In this document: positions 25,780 through 34,700 of the stretch, piece by piece
Position numbering within the stretch: position 1 is the stretch's first letter
How the letters are laid out: each line of letters opens with the position of its first letter
Assembly (NCBI GenBank): GCA_017616695.1
Contig: JAFZXN010000050.1
Span: forward strand, 1-35,138
Direction: 5' to 3'
Length of the DNA: 35,138 nt
Source of the DNA: Clostridia bacterium
Lineage (GTDB): Bacteria > Bacillota > Clostridia > Christensenellales > Borkfalkiaceae
Position numbers and translations under genes: made by a program
Notes under the pieces: generated by a model
Database searches by the model: none
What the model was told of the DNA's origin: nothing
Seen by the model: the letters and a program-made list of their open reading frames with translations, nothing else

Positions 25780-27624
25780 TTATTTGTTATCGGTTATCTT
25801 ATAAGTCGGAACGAGCTCGGAAACGAGCTTTTTCATATTGTTCGTTTCGGCGTAAGCCGCCTCGTAAAGCTTATCGAGCATTTCAAACAAAAACTCTTCG
25901 TCTATCTTTATGGGGTTGGCTATGTTTATAAGCCCGTTAGGCGTTTTTTGTAAGCCCTCTTCGTCCATCAACCGCTCTTCGTAGAGCTTTTCGCCCGGCC
26001 TTAAGCCCGTACACTTTATCTCTATATCCACGTTCGGTTCAAGCCCCGACAACTTGATAAGATTGTACGCCAAGTCGTATATCCTTACGGGTTCGCCCAT
26101 ATCGAGGACGAATATCTGCCCGTCTTTGGCGTAAGCGCCCGCCTGCAAGACGAGCGAAACGGCCTCGGGAATGGTCATAAAATAGCGGGTGATATCCCTG
26201 TGCGTGACCGTTACGGGACCGCCTTCTTTTATCTGCTGTTTGAATAGCGGTATGACCGAACCGTTGGAGCCGAGAACGTTGCCGAACCTTACGGCGACGA
26301 ACTTCGTGTTCTTGCTGTGGCGGCCGATAGTCTGGACTATCATCTCGCAGATACGCTTGGTCGCGCCCATTACGTTGGTCGGGTTGACGGCTTTATCCGT
26401 CGAGATCTGGACGAATACTTTTACGCCGTACTCGTCCGCGCAGCGCGCCACGTTGAGCGTTCCGAAAACGTTGTTTTTAACGGCCTCGTTGGGGCTTGTC
26501 TCCATGAGCGGAACGTGCTTATGCGCGGCGGCGTTGAAAACGATTGTAGGACGGTATTTTTTGAAAACGTCCTCGACTTTACCTTTATCTCTTATGCTCG
26601 CTATCAATGTCACGAGATCGAGATTGGGTAGCTGCCGCTTTAATTCCTGCTCGATATCGTAGGCGTTATTTTCGTATATATCGAGAATTATTAATTGTCC
26701 GGGGTGGTGCGACGCTATCTGACGGCAAAGCTCGCTGCCTATCGAACCGCCGCCGCCCGTAACGAGAACGGTCTCGCCCTCGATATAGCCGATGATATCT
26801 TCGATATTGACGCGCACCTGATCTCTTCCCAATAGGTCTGCGATATCGACTTTTCTTAAAGAACGGACGTTGACTTCGCCGTTGACGAGCTGATAAATGC
26901 CGGGAAGCGTCTTGACCGCGCAATCGGTGTTGCCGCAAATATCGAGTATGCGCTTGATATCCTTTTTGGAAGAAGACGGCATGGCGATTATTATCTCGTC
27001 TATTTTGTACTTTTCGCAAAGGGCGGGGATATCGTTGGTCGTGCCTAACACTTTAACGTCGCCTATCATCTTTCCGAGCTTGGTCTCGTCGTCGTCGACA
27101 AGACAAACGGGGTTATACGTTATCTTGTCCGAACTTTGCATCTCGCGGATAAGCGCGTCGCCCGAACGGCCGGCACCCGCAATAAGGGTACGCACCGCTT
27201 CGCCGCTTTCCTGTAAATGCAGCGCCACACGAAGCGACTGCATTATCCTTAATGAAAATCTTATCCCGCCGACGATAGCCACTAAAATAAGACAGTAAAC
27301 GATCACTATCTGCAAGCTTATCACCCTGTCCACGATAACGCCGACGAGGTTGGCGACAAAGACGAACCATACCGCCCCCACGATACGCAATGCGTCCACC
27401 ACGCTTACGGAAGTTATCGCCACCCGATAGACGCCGAAGACCGCAAACAAAATTATCGCCACTATCACGTTGGCGGCAAACCACACGAGATGATGTAGCC
27501 CTATGCCACTTAACCCGCCGCCTAACAGTATGGTCGATAAAAACATCGATAAGGCGATGGAAAGGATATCCACCGTCACGAAAAATGCGGTAACAAAAAT
27601 TTTTTTTCTCCGTGCTTTTCTCAT
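25780..27624 (-). CDS. Membrane nucleotide-sugar 4,6-dehydratase/epimerase (CapD/FlaA1/EpsC type)
   Basis: The 614-residue protein begins with about four membrane segments (residues 9-125), then a nucleotide-binding domain with GAGRSGDAL, then a short-chain dehydrogenase domain with TGGGGSIG (about 289-296), AAAHKHVP and STDKAVNPTNVMGATKR (about 408-424). Met in place of the usual catalytic Tyr is characteristic of the large membrane dehydratases. It probably makes a UDP-4-keto-6-deoxy sugar for surface glycans. The start is the ATG with GGAG 5 nt upstream (27624). It has no glycosyltransferase neighbours in the window; glmS just upstream would feed UDP-GlcNAc. Confidence 0.93.
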   Translation of the reverse strand: MRKARRKKIFVTAFFVTVDILSIALSMFLSTILLGGGLSGIGLHHLVWFAANVIVAIILFAVFGVYRVAITSVSVVDALRIVGAVWFVFVANLVGVIVDRVISLQIVIVYCLILVAIVGGIRFSLRIMQSLRVALHLQESGEAVRTLIAGAGRSGDALIREMQSSDKITYNPVCLVDDDETKLGKMIGDVKVLGTTNDIPALCEKYKIDEIIIAMPSSSKKDIKRILDICGNTDCAVKTLPGIYQLVNGEVNVRSLRKVDIADLLGRDQVRVNIEDIIGYIEGETVLVTGGGGSIGSELCRQIASHHPGQLIILDIYENNAYDIEQELKRQLPNLDLVTLIASIRDKGKVEDVFKKYRPTIVFNAAAHKHVPLMETSPNEAVKNNVFGTLNVARCADEYGVKVFVQISTDKAVNPTNVMGATKRICEMIVQTIGRHSKNTKFVAVRFGNVLGSNGSVIPLFKQQIKEGGPVTVTHRDITRYFMTIPEAVSLVLQAGAYAKDGQIFVLDMGEPVRIYDLAYNLIKLSGLEPNVDIEIKCTGLRPGEKLYEERLMDEEGLQKTPNGLINIANPIKIDEEFLFEMLDKLYEAAYAETNNMKKLVSELVPTYKITDNK

Positions 27625-27739
27625 TGTTTCTCCGATAGTAAAACGCAAAACGTCGTTTGCGCCTTAAAATAATTCGTATTTATATTTTGCGCTTATGCGC
27701 AAATTCGGTCACTTTATCAATATTGCCGTCGCTCGACCG

Positions 27740-29581
27740 TCATTCGACCGTAACGCTCTTTGCGAGATTTCTCGGCTTATCGACGTCGAGCCCTTTGGAG
27801 GCGCTGACGTAATACGCAAGAAGTTGCAGCGGTATGACTACGAGGCTCGCGTAAAACAGCGGATCGGTCTCGGGAATATAAACGGTAAAGTCGGAAGTAG
27901 CTTCTATCCCGAACTTACCCTTTACCGTGATGCCCAAAATTATGGCGCCGCGGCTTTTGGTCTCGACGAGATTGCTGACAGTCTTTTCGAAAAGTTCGTC
28001 CTGCGTGAGTACGCCGGCAACGAGCGTGCCTTCTTCTATCAGACTTATGGTGCCGTGCTTTAATTCGCCGGCGGCGTAAGCCTCGGAATGGATATAGCTT
28101 ATTTCTTTGAGCTTTAAGCTGCCTTCGAGGCAGACCGCGTAATCTATGCCCCTGCCGATGAAAAACACGTCGCTTTTCGTGGCGACGGTCGTAGCGAATT
28201 GCTGAACGCCGTTCTCGTCTTCGAGAATGCTTTTTATCTTGTCGGGAAGACTAATAAGTTCGCCTATAAGTTGATCTTCACGCGTTTTGTCGATAACGCC
28301 CCGTATTAAAGCGAGCTTTATCGCGATGAGATAACAGGCTATAAGTTGGGAGCTATAAGCCTTGGTCGTGGCGACGGATATTTCCGGGCCTGCCTTGGTG
28401 TAGAAAACGTGATCCGCGTCCCTTGCGATGGACGAACCGACGACGTTGACTATCGCAAGCGTCGTTGCGCCCATTTCCTTGGATTCGCGTAGCGCCGCAA
28501 GGCTGTCCGCCGTTTCGCCCGACTGGCTTATCACGATAACGAGCGTCTTTTCGTTAATAAGCGGCGTCCTGTATCTGAATTCGGAGGCCAGCTCGACGCG
28601 CGTAGGCATTTTGGCAAGCTTTTCGATAACGTAAAGCGCGACCGCCCCGACGTGATACGCCGAACCGCAACCGACGATATATATCTGCTCGAACTTTTTC
28701 AAAACGTCGTCGGTAAGGCCCGTTTCCGTAAAATCCACTCTTCCTTTTGATACGGCGGAATTGACGGTATCCGCGACGACTTTAGGCTGTTCGCAGATCT
28801 CTTTCATCATAAAGTGTTCGTATCCGCCCTTTTCCGCGGCCTCGGCGTCCCACTTTATCTCCACGGAAGATTTTTCGATAAGCTCTTTATCCACGTTGAA
28901 AAACTCTACGCCCCCCGCTACGAGACGGGCTATTTCCCTGTCGCCGATGTAATATACGTTGCGGGTATATTTCAAAATCGCGGGAACGTCGGACGCAAGA
29001 TACGTCGCCCCGTCGGACACACCGATTATCATAGGGCTATCCTTACGCGTAGCGTATATCTCGTCGGGATAGTCCTTGAACATAACGGCGATGGCGTAAG
29101 AGCCTCTCGTACGGAAAATAAATCTTTCGAGCGCCACTATGGGATCGTTGTTGTACTTTTCGTAATAATATCTTATAAGCTTGGTCGCAACTTCCGTATC
29201 GGTCTGCGAATAAAAAGAGTACCCCTTTTTTAAAAGCTTTGCCTTCAATTCGGCGTAATTTTCTATAATTCCGTTATGGACGGCTATGACGACGCCGTCG
29301 TCGCTGCAATGCGGGTGAGCGTTGGTCTCGGAAGGCTCCCCGTGGGTAGCCCAACGGGTATGACCTATGCCGCAAGTGCCTATCAAAGCCTTACCGTCGT
29401 TGGTCTTATCCATAAGCGATTTTAACCGACCTTTGGCTTTGACTATCTCCGTTTTCCCCGTCTTGTCGTCGTACACGGCAATACCCGCGGAATCGTAACC
29501 GCGGTACTCGAGTTTATGAAGCCCCTCCAAAAGAATGGGGCCGGCTTGTTTGTTTCCGATATAACCGACTATCCCGCACAT
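27740..29581 (-). CDS. glmS: Glucosamine-6-phosphate synthase (isomerising)
   Basis: GlmS makes glucosamine-6-phosphate from fructose-6-phosphate and glutamine, the entry to peptidoglycan and amino sugars. The 613-residue protein has an N-terminal amidotransferase with catalytic Cys2 (MCGIVGYIGNKQAG), two SIS domains (IVGCGSAYHVG near 300 and IGRGIDYAVCLEGSLKLKEI near 470), and the canonical end DKPRNLAKSVTVE. GGAGG lies close before the ATG. The leader (29582-29753) does not show the glmS ribozyme core known from Bacillus. Confidence 0.98.
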   Translation of the reverse strand: MCGIVGYIGNKQAGPILLEGLHKLEYRGYDSAGIAVYDDKTGKTEIVKAKGRLKSLMDKTNDGKALIGTCGIGHTRWATHGEPSETNAHPHCSDDGVVIAVHNGIIENYAELKAKLLKKGYSFYSQTDTEVATKLIRYYYEKYNNDPIVALERFIFRTRGSYAIAVMFKDYPDEIYATRKDSPMIIGVSDGATYLASDVPAILKYTRNVYYIGDREIARLVAGGVEFFNVDKELIEKSSVEIKWDAEAAEKGGYEHFMMKEICEQPKVVADTVNSAVSKGRVDFTETGLTDDVLKKFEQIYIVGCGSAYHVGAVALYVIEKLAKMPTRVELASEFRYRTPLINEKTLVIVISQSGETADSLAALRESKEMGATTLAIVNVVGSSIARDADHVFYTKAGPEISVATTKAYSSQLIACYLIAIKLALIRGVIDKTREDQLIGELISLPDKIKSILEDENGVQQFATTVATKSDVFFIGRGIDYAVCLEGSLKLKEISYIHSEAYAAGELKHGTISLIEEGTLVAGVLTQDELFEKTVSNLVETKSRGAIILGITVKGKFGIEATSDFTVYIPETDPLFYASLVVIPLQLLAYYVSASKGLDVDKPRNLAKSVTVE

Positions 29582-29753
29582 TTACGTTCCCTCCGCCTGA
29601 ATGAATTTTCGGTAAAATAATGATGATAATGCGGCGATAAAGTATCTGCCCGATCCAAAAAACGCTCTCGCGGCAGGTATCGCCGGCTTTCACTGCGCTT
29701 TCATTTATCGCGCCGCCGCCCTAAGTCGCAAGATTTTGTAAGTTTTTAGTCTA
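29582..29753 (-). promoter_or_regulatory. glmS leader with competing stems
   Basis: GGCGATA (29633-29639) pairs with TATCGCC (29678-29684), enclosing CTGCC/GGCAG. The same left arm, read as GCGATAAA (29634-29641), also pairs with TTTATCGC (29704-29711). Only one can form at a time. I see neither a clear promoter nor the conserved core of the glmS ribozyme, so glmS may be read from the upstream gene. Confidence 0.4.
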
Positions 29754-30464
29754 TTACTTATCGCGTACCCTTTCTTCGACCGTTACGCTGCCCGTTTTAC
29801 ATATACTGTTTTCGGGGATAACTCCGCGAACGCAAGCGGTAGGGTAAACGATGGTGTTTCTTCCTATAACGGTGCCGGGGTTCAAAACGCAGTTACAACC
29901 TACTTCCGCATAGTCGCCGAGAAACGCGCCGCATTTTATGGATCCCGTTTCTATATTTATGCCGCCGCATTTAACGACGACGGGCGTTTTGTCCGACTTG
30001 ACGTTGGAAGTCACAGCCCCCGCGCCCATGTGCGAACGATAGCCTAAAACGCTGTCGCCGACGTAATTAAAATGCGGCGCCTCGACGTTATCGAAAAGTA
30101 TGGCGTTTTTGATCTCAACGGAATTGCCTATCACGCAACGGCTGCCGATAAGAGCGCTTTCGCGGATAAACGCGCAATGCCTAACTTCGGTTTCCGCGCC
30201 GATTATCGTCGGCGAACCGATAAAAGCCGTGGGCGCTATCTTCGCCGTCTTGTGTACCCATACGTTTTCCGATATATTATCGTATTCGTCTTTCGGCAAA
30301 GAATTGCCTATCGATATTATCGCGTCTTTTATATCTTTTAAAACTTCCCACGGGTAAACGGATCGCGCAAGATAAGCTGCCGCAAGCGTGTGCGACAGGT
30401 CGAACAGATCTGCGGTCTTAATTTTTATACGACCTTTTTCGGGGCTATCCGTTTTTAAGCTCAC
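29754..30464 (-). CDS. Left-handed beta-helix (hexapeptide-repeat) protein, GlmU-like
   Basis: The 236-residue protein has an N-terminal helical part (residues 8-60) and then hexapeptide-type turns from about residue 70 to 220 (for example HKTAKIAPTAFIGSPTIIGA and CVLNPGTVIGRNTIVYPTAC). The segment PHFNYVGDSVLGYRSHMGAG resembles the acetyltransferase part of GlmU-type sugar nucleotidyltransferases. There is no nucleotidyltransferase domain. Its place before glmS suggests an amino-sugar role. The start is GTG at 30464, because GGAGG lies 4 nt upstream; an ATG 18 codons earlier lacks a site. Confidence 0.8.
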   Translation of the reverse strand: MSLKTDSPEKGRIKIKTADLFDLSHTLAAAYLARSVYPWEVLKDIKDAIISIGNSLPKDEYDNISENVWVHKTAKIAPTAFIGSPTIIGAETEVRHCAFIRESALIGSRCVIGNSVEIKNAILFDNVEAPHFNYVGDSVLGYRSHMGAGAVTSNVKSDKTPVVVKCGGINIETGSIKCGAFLGDYAEVGCNCVLNPGTVIGRNTIVYPTACVRGVIPENSICKTGSVTVEERVRDK

Positions 30465-30534
30465 GTTTCCTCCGTTACGTTTTGCGCCGCACTTTCGTCG
30501 GCAAGTCGATTTTTGCACGAGGCAGTGTATTTAT

Positions 30535-30563
30535 ATTTTACACATTTATGTGTAACTTGTCAA
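30535..30563 (-). promoter_or_regulatory. Strong promoter with embedded palindromic operator
   Basis: On the minus strand a perfect TTGACA (30558-30563) is followed after 17 nt by TAAAAT (30535-30540). The spacer and -10 box contain the perfect palindrome TTACACATAAATGTGTAA (30538-30555), so a dimeric regulator bound here would block RNA polymerase. It drives the beta-helix gene and possibly glmS. I do not recognise the regulator family from this sequence. Confidence 0.85.
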
Positions 30564-30571
30564 GACGTAAA

Positions 30572-30611
30572 TAAAAAATTATCGTTTATCCGTTATTTTT
30601 TGATACGATAA
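30572..30611 (-). terminator. Weak AU-rich terminator after the exonuclease gene
   Basis: On the minus strand TTATCGT (30605-30611) pairs with ACGATAA (30579-30585), with an inner ATC/GAT pair, followed by six T residues. The stem is AT-rich, so efficiency is probably low. It lies 24 nt past the stop codon and just upstream of the next promoter. Confidence 0.5.
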
Positions 30612-30634
30612 AAAACGTTTCGGCAAGCGGTTTT

Positions 30635-31252
30635 TCAATTTTCGTCGCCGTCGGCCGACGTTTTCATTGACAGCCTCTCGACAAGTTGCGGATATCGCGG
30701 CTTTAATTTTTGCACTGCAAGATACATAGCCGTAACGTCGAATACCGCCTCGTGATAGCCTAAAGACAAGCCGCCGAAAATTTTGTTCGTCGCGACGGAT
30801 ACGTCGTAAGAATACACCTCGGCAAATTCCGTAAGCTCTGACAGTTTGGGGTATTTGTACGCCGCCGTCGTGTGGCGCGGAAGTTTCATTATCGGCGTAA
30901 AGAACTTCATCGTATCAAATTCCCCGTTGTAGCGGAACACTCTGTCGAGATACTTGAACTCGGCTATCATAAACCCGATATCGAACTTGGCGTTATGCGC
31001 GACTATAAGGTCGGCGTTTAAAAAGTCGTCGAATATCTCGTCCTGATGATCGGAAAAGGTCTTGCCGCCTGAAAGAACGCGCAGTTTTTCCACGGTGATA
31101 CCGTGTACCGCCGTCGCTGAAGGCTCTATATAGTCCACGGCAAAATAAAAATTTTTGCCGACGGCGTTTTCTCCGTCGTCGAGAATATACGCAAGTTGTA
31201 TTATGCGGCCGGGATAAAGCCCCGTCGTTTCGGTATCGAAATAAAGTATCAT
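30635..31252 (-). CDS. DEDDh 3'-5' exonuclease (DnaQ/PolC-epsilon type)
   Basis: The 205-residue protein is a free-standing exonuclease domain. Exo I is FDTETTG with Asp6 and Glu8, Exo II HNAKFDIGFM with Asp91, and Exo III YHEAVFD with His167 and Asp172, giving the full DEDDh set. It could be a proofreading, RNase T-like or general nuclease; no polymerase or other domain is fused. The start is the ATG at 31252: a promoter with its -10 at 31278-31283 excludes the longer frame. The ribosome binding site is weak (AAGAT). Confidence 0.88.
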   Translation of the reverse strand: MILYFDTETTGLYPGRIIQLAYILDDGENAVGKNFYFAVDYIEPSATAVHGITVEKLRVLSGGKTFSDHQDEIFDDFLNADLIVAHNAKFDIGFMIAEFKYLDRVFRYNGEFDTMKFFTPIMKLPRHTTAAYKYPKLSELTEFAEVYSYDVSVATNKIFGGLSLGYHEAVFDVTAMYLAVQKLKPRYPQLVERLSMKTSADGDEN

Positions 31253-31277
31253 ACGATCTTGTTGCCCACTAACAGTT

Positions 31278-31306
31278 ATTTTAACATATATCGGAAATAA
31301 AATCAA
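31278..31306 (-). promoter_or_regulatory. Promoter of the exonuclease gene
   Basis: On the minus strand TTGATT (31301-31306) and TAAAAT (31278-31283) are 17 nt apart, with TGT before the -10. The start site would be near 31270, leaving a leader of about 18 nt, which fits the weak ribosome binding site of the gene. Confidence 0.7.
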
Positions 31307-31369
31307 CCTTTATTCAAACATTGTTGTTTTATGAAAGCTTTTTACATAAACGCCGTCCGGTTTTGCCCG

Positions 31370-31392
31370 ATAATCGACCTATAGCGGCACTT
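31370..31392 (+). repeat. Dispersed 23-bp motif, copy 3
   Basis: It reads ATAATCGACCTATAG, then CG, then GCACTT, with one difference in the first block from the other two copies. It lies 64 bp upstream of the -35 box of the exonuclease promoter. Confidence 0.7.
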
Positions 31393-31504
31393 TTATCATT
31401 TTGCCCGCCGCAAAAACGAAAAAATTCATGAGATCGCTCATTCGGAAATTAATTAACTTGAAATGCAATTTAAAACTTACGGGTGCTGTCGCAAGTGAGA
31501 ATGT

Positions 31505-31658
31505 GTGGGGGCTTCGTCAGCGGTTTAACGAGAAGCCCCACGCCTTCAAACAAACCTTTGACCTGCTTTGTCCGACTCTTTCTAATCAGTGCGGCGTGCC
31601 CTTGTCTGCGGACGCGCGTAGCGCGGCTGCACTTGTCTTGTCTTGACAAGGGCACGCC
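31505..31658 (-). other. Element with two strong hairpins, no gene seen
   Basis: Two inverted repeats lie side by side: GTGGGG-CTTC with GAAG-CCCCAC (31505-31541) and a perfect 14-bp pair GGCGTGCCCTTGTC with GACAAGGGCACGCC (31593-31606 with 31645-31658). A GC-rich core (GGACGCGCGTAGCGCGG) fills the second loop. Short open frames cross it on both strands, but none has a ribosome binding site or a coding look. It resembles a non-autonomous mobile repeat or a structured RNA. The rest of 31307-31780 has the terminator-like hairpin at 31703-31730 and copy 3 of the dispersed motif. Confidence 0.5.
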
Positions 31659-31702
31659 TCACACTCAATCAAAACTTTTTGCATTGAATCGACAGTAAGC
31701 AA

Positions 31703-31730
31703 GACCGCCGACGCAAATGCGACGGCGGTC
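31703..31730 (-). terminator. Hairpin downstream of the surface protein gene
   Basis: GACCGCCG pairs with CGGCGGTC, with an inner CGC/GCG around AAAT, 50 nt beyond the stop codon. The outer arms TGAATCGAC and GTCGATTCA (31684-31692 with 31728-31736) overlap it as an alternative stem. No U tract follows, so it is terminator-like at best. Confidence 0.5.
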
Positions 31731-31780
31731 GATTCAGGTTTGTTTATCAAGTCGAAGATATCGGCTTGTTAATTCATTTT

Positions 31781-34700
31781 TTATTCGTTGCGTTCTTTCT
31801 TTTTAAGAAGAATCATCAACCCTGCCATTACGATGCCGAATACCGCTATCGAACCGCCGCTTATAGAGCCGAAACAGCCTTTAAATTTCTTTGACGATGA
31901 AGTCGTCTGACTTGCCGAAGCGGAAGTATCAGAAGTATCGGTCGAATCGGAAGGCTCGACAGGCTTATCTTCGAATGCAATGACGTAGGTCGAGAAGTGG
32001 TTGGTCGTGAATACGATCTTGCCATCTACGAGCGTAGCGTTCATATCCGTTCTCGTGCCGTCGTCGGCGATGTAATAGACTTTTGCCACCTTTCCGGTGG
32101 GAACTTCTTTCTCAAACGGAATGCTGACTTTTGCTTCGCCGCCTTCAAACGTAGCACCTTCAAGTTTGACTTCAAGGACGAGTTCAGCGTTTTCGACCGT
32201 CACGTTCTCCGTAACGACTTTCGCCGAAAGGGTGACGTTAGCGTCGCCTATGGCTTGAACCGCGCTATTGTCGAATACGATAACGAGTTCTTTGTTGTCC
32301 TCTGTGGTCGCCTTAATCTCAACGAAGCCTTCTTCCTCTTTGGCTTGCGTAAAGAGTTCTGTCACGTCTTTGGGTTCTTCGGTCACCGTTTCCACGTAGG
32401 TCAGTTTCCCGTTTGCTTCGATCTCACGGGTCAAAGTCGCACCGCAAGTCGAGCAAGTACGTTTCTCTTCGCCTTTCTCGTCTTCTTGCGCCTCTTTCGT
32501 CACGGTCCATTCACCGAAGTTGTGTCCAAGTGCGTCAACGTAGGTATCCACGTAACTATCGTTGCAACGCGAGCAAGTATGCGTCGTGTAGCCGCGTTCC
32601 GTGCAAGTGGGCGCGGTGACGACTGACTGATAATCGTGTCCGAGTGCGTCGATTTCCGCAACTTCGAGTTCTTCGTCGCAGACAGCGCAAACAATATGTT
32701 TGCTTCCTATCTCGGTACAGGTAGGTTCTTTTGTCGTTACCCATTCGTCGGCAGTGTGACCGTTAGCTTCAATCTCTTCTACTTCGATTTCCGTACCGCA
32801 GACAGTACAGATTTTGTGCTTGCTTCCTTTCTCGATGCAGGTGGGTTCTTTGGTAACGATCCATTCACTTACGAAGTGTCCAAGTGCGGGTATCTCTTCG
32901 TAGGTGGAGAAGCCGCAACGAGAACAGGTTTCGTATTCATCCCAACCGATTTCAGTACAAGTTGCCGCTTTACCGTCGTGATGGATGATGTCGTGACCAA
33001 GCGCCGCGATCACTTCCGTCTTGGCTTCGGTATGACCTTCATGGGTAGCGGTGTAGGTTCTCACGCCCGCATCGTCGCAAGTCGCCGCTGTGGTCACTTC
33101 GTTCGTAACGATAGCGTCGCGGAGTTCAACGTGAGTGTTATCGTTAGCGCAAACGTATTTGGCTTTTGCCGTGAAGCCTTCCCAAACGAAGGAATCAAAC
33201 TTATAGTCATGTCCCAATGCCGCAATTTCTTGATAGGTCGTGTAGTCACAACGCGAACAAGTATCGTATGCGTTCCAACCGATTGCAGTACAGGTCGCCG
33301 CTTGTGCGTCGTGATGCTCAAGGTCGTGACCGAGTGCGGCAAGCGTTTCATTCTTGGTATCAGTATGACCGTCATAAGTCGCCGTGTAAACCTTTACGCC
33401 CGTTTCTTCGCAAGTAGCCGCCTTAGTCACTTCATTCGTAACGACAGCGTCACGAAGATCAACGTGTTCGTCGTTCTCGGTGCAAACGTATTTCGCTTTT
33501 GCCGTAAAGCCGTCCCAAACGAACGAGTCGAATACGTAGTTATGGACGTGCGGATCGACTTTCGGGATAACGCGCTCTTCAACGTGATTTGCGTCATGAG
33601 CGCAAACGCGTCTTTTCAAGCCTTCTTCTTCCACGGTGGCAACTTTTACGACAGTCCACTCGCCCCAATCGTGACCGAGCGCCGCGATTTCTTCATAGGT
33701 CGAATAGTCACAACGCGAGCAAGTATCGTATGCGTTCCAACCGATCTCGGTACAAGTTGCCGCTTGTGCGTCGTGATGGACAAGGTCGTGTCCAAGTGCG
33801 GTAAGCGTTTCCGTCTTGGTGTCGGTATGACCGTCATAGGTTGCCGTATAAGTTCTTACGCCCGTTTCCAAGCAAGTAGCCGCTTTGGTCACTTCGCTTG
33901 TAATAACGGCGTTGTGGAGTTCCACGTGTTCGTTGTCATGGGCGCAGACGTATTTCGCTTGTGCCGTGAAGCCGTCCCAAACGAAGGAATCAAACGCATA
34001 TTCGTGTCCGAGCGCCGGTATCTCGACGTAGGTCGAGAAGTCACAACGCGAGCAAGAGACGTAAGCGTCCCAACCAACCTCGGTGCAAGTAGCCGCTTTG
34101 GCGTCGTGACGCACTATGGCATGACCGAGCGGTTTGATCTCTTGATAGGTGGTATAGTCGCAACGCGAGCAAGTATCGTATGCGTTCCAACCTACTGAGG
34201 TACAGGTCGCCGCTTGTGCGTCGTGATGGATAACGTCGTGTCCGAGCGCGGCGCCGTCTTCCGTCTGGGTATCGGTATGACCGTCATAGGTAGCGGTGTA
34301 CGTTTTTACGCCCGCTATCGTGCAGGTAGGCTCCGTAGTAATTTGGCTCGTGACGGTCGCGTTATGGAGTTCAACGTGCGTATCATCGTGCGTGCAGACG
34401 TATTTCGCTTGCGCCGTAAAGCTGTCCCAAACAAATTCCACGAATTGATAATCGTGTCCCGTTGCGGCGATCACGGTAGATTCGAGGGTGATCTCGGTTT
34501 CTCCGTTTACGTCGGCGTAATACAGTCCGCAAACGATGCAACGGTAATACGCCGTATTGCCGGCTTCGGTGCAGGTCGCGGCTTTTGCCGGCACGTATTC
34601 CAAAGTCGTTTCGTCATGGTCGTGTTCATCTGATTCAGCAAACGTCGCCACGATCCTTACAGGCATTGAGGGCATATCAAAGGTGTAAACTTTACCTTCT

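Noticed and set aside
29582-29753. glmS ribozyme
   Set aside because: The conserved AGCGCC cleavage-site region and the downstream GUUGACGAGG-type core were looked for and not seen.
31253-31306. Longer start for the exonuclease gene
   Set aside because: The extra 18 codons would begin with TTG and overlap the -35 and -10 boxes of a good promoter.
31505-31658. Small proteins encoded across the twin-hairpin element
   Set aside because: Frames of 60-80 codons exist on both strands, but they have no ribosome binding site and follow from the GC-rich inverted repeats.
31781-31912. LPXTG sortase signal in the surface protein
   Set aside because: No LPxTG or close variant precedes the C-terminal membrane helix; a Gly-Cys motif is found instead.
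32636-34198. Long open frame on the plus strand opposite the surface protein gene
   Set aside because: It lies fully antisense to a repetitive gene; biased codon use there keeps the opposite frame open. No ribosome binding site, and the product is low-complexity.
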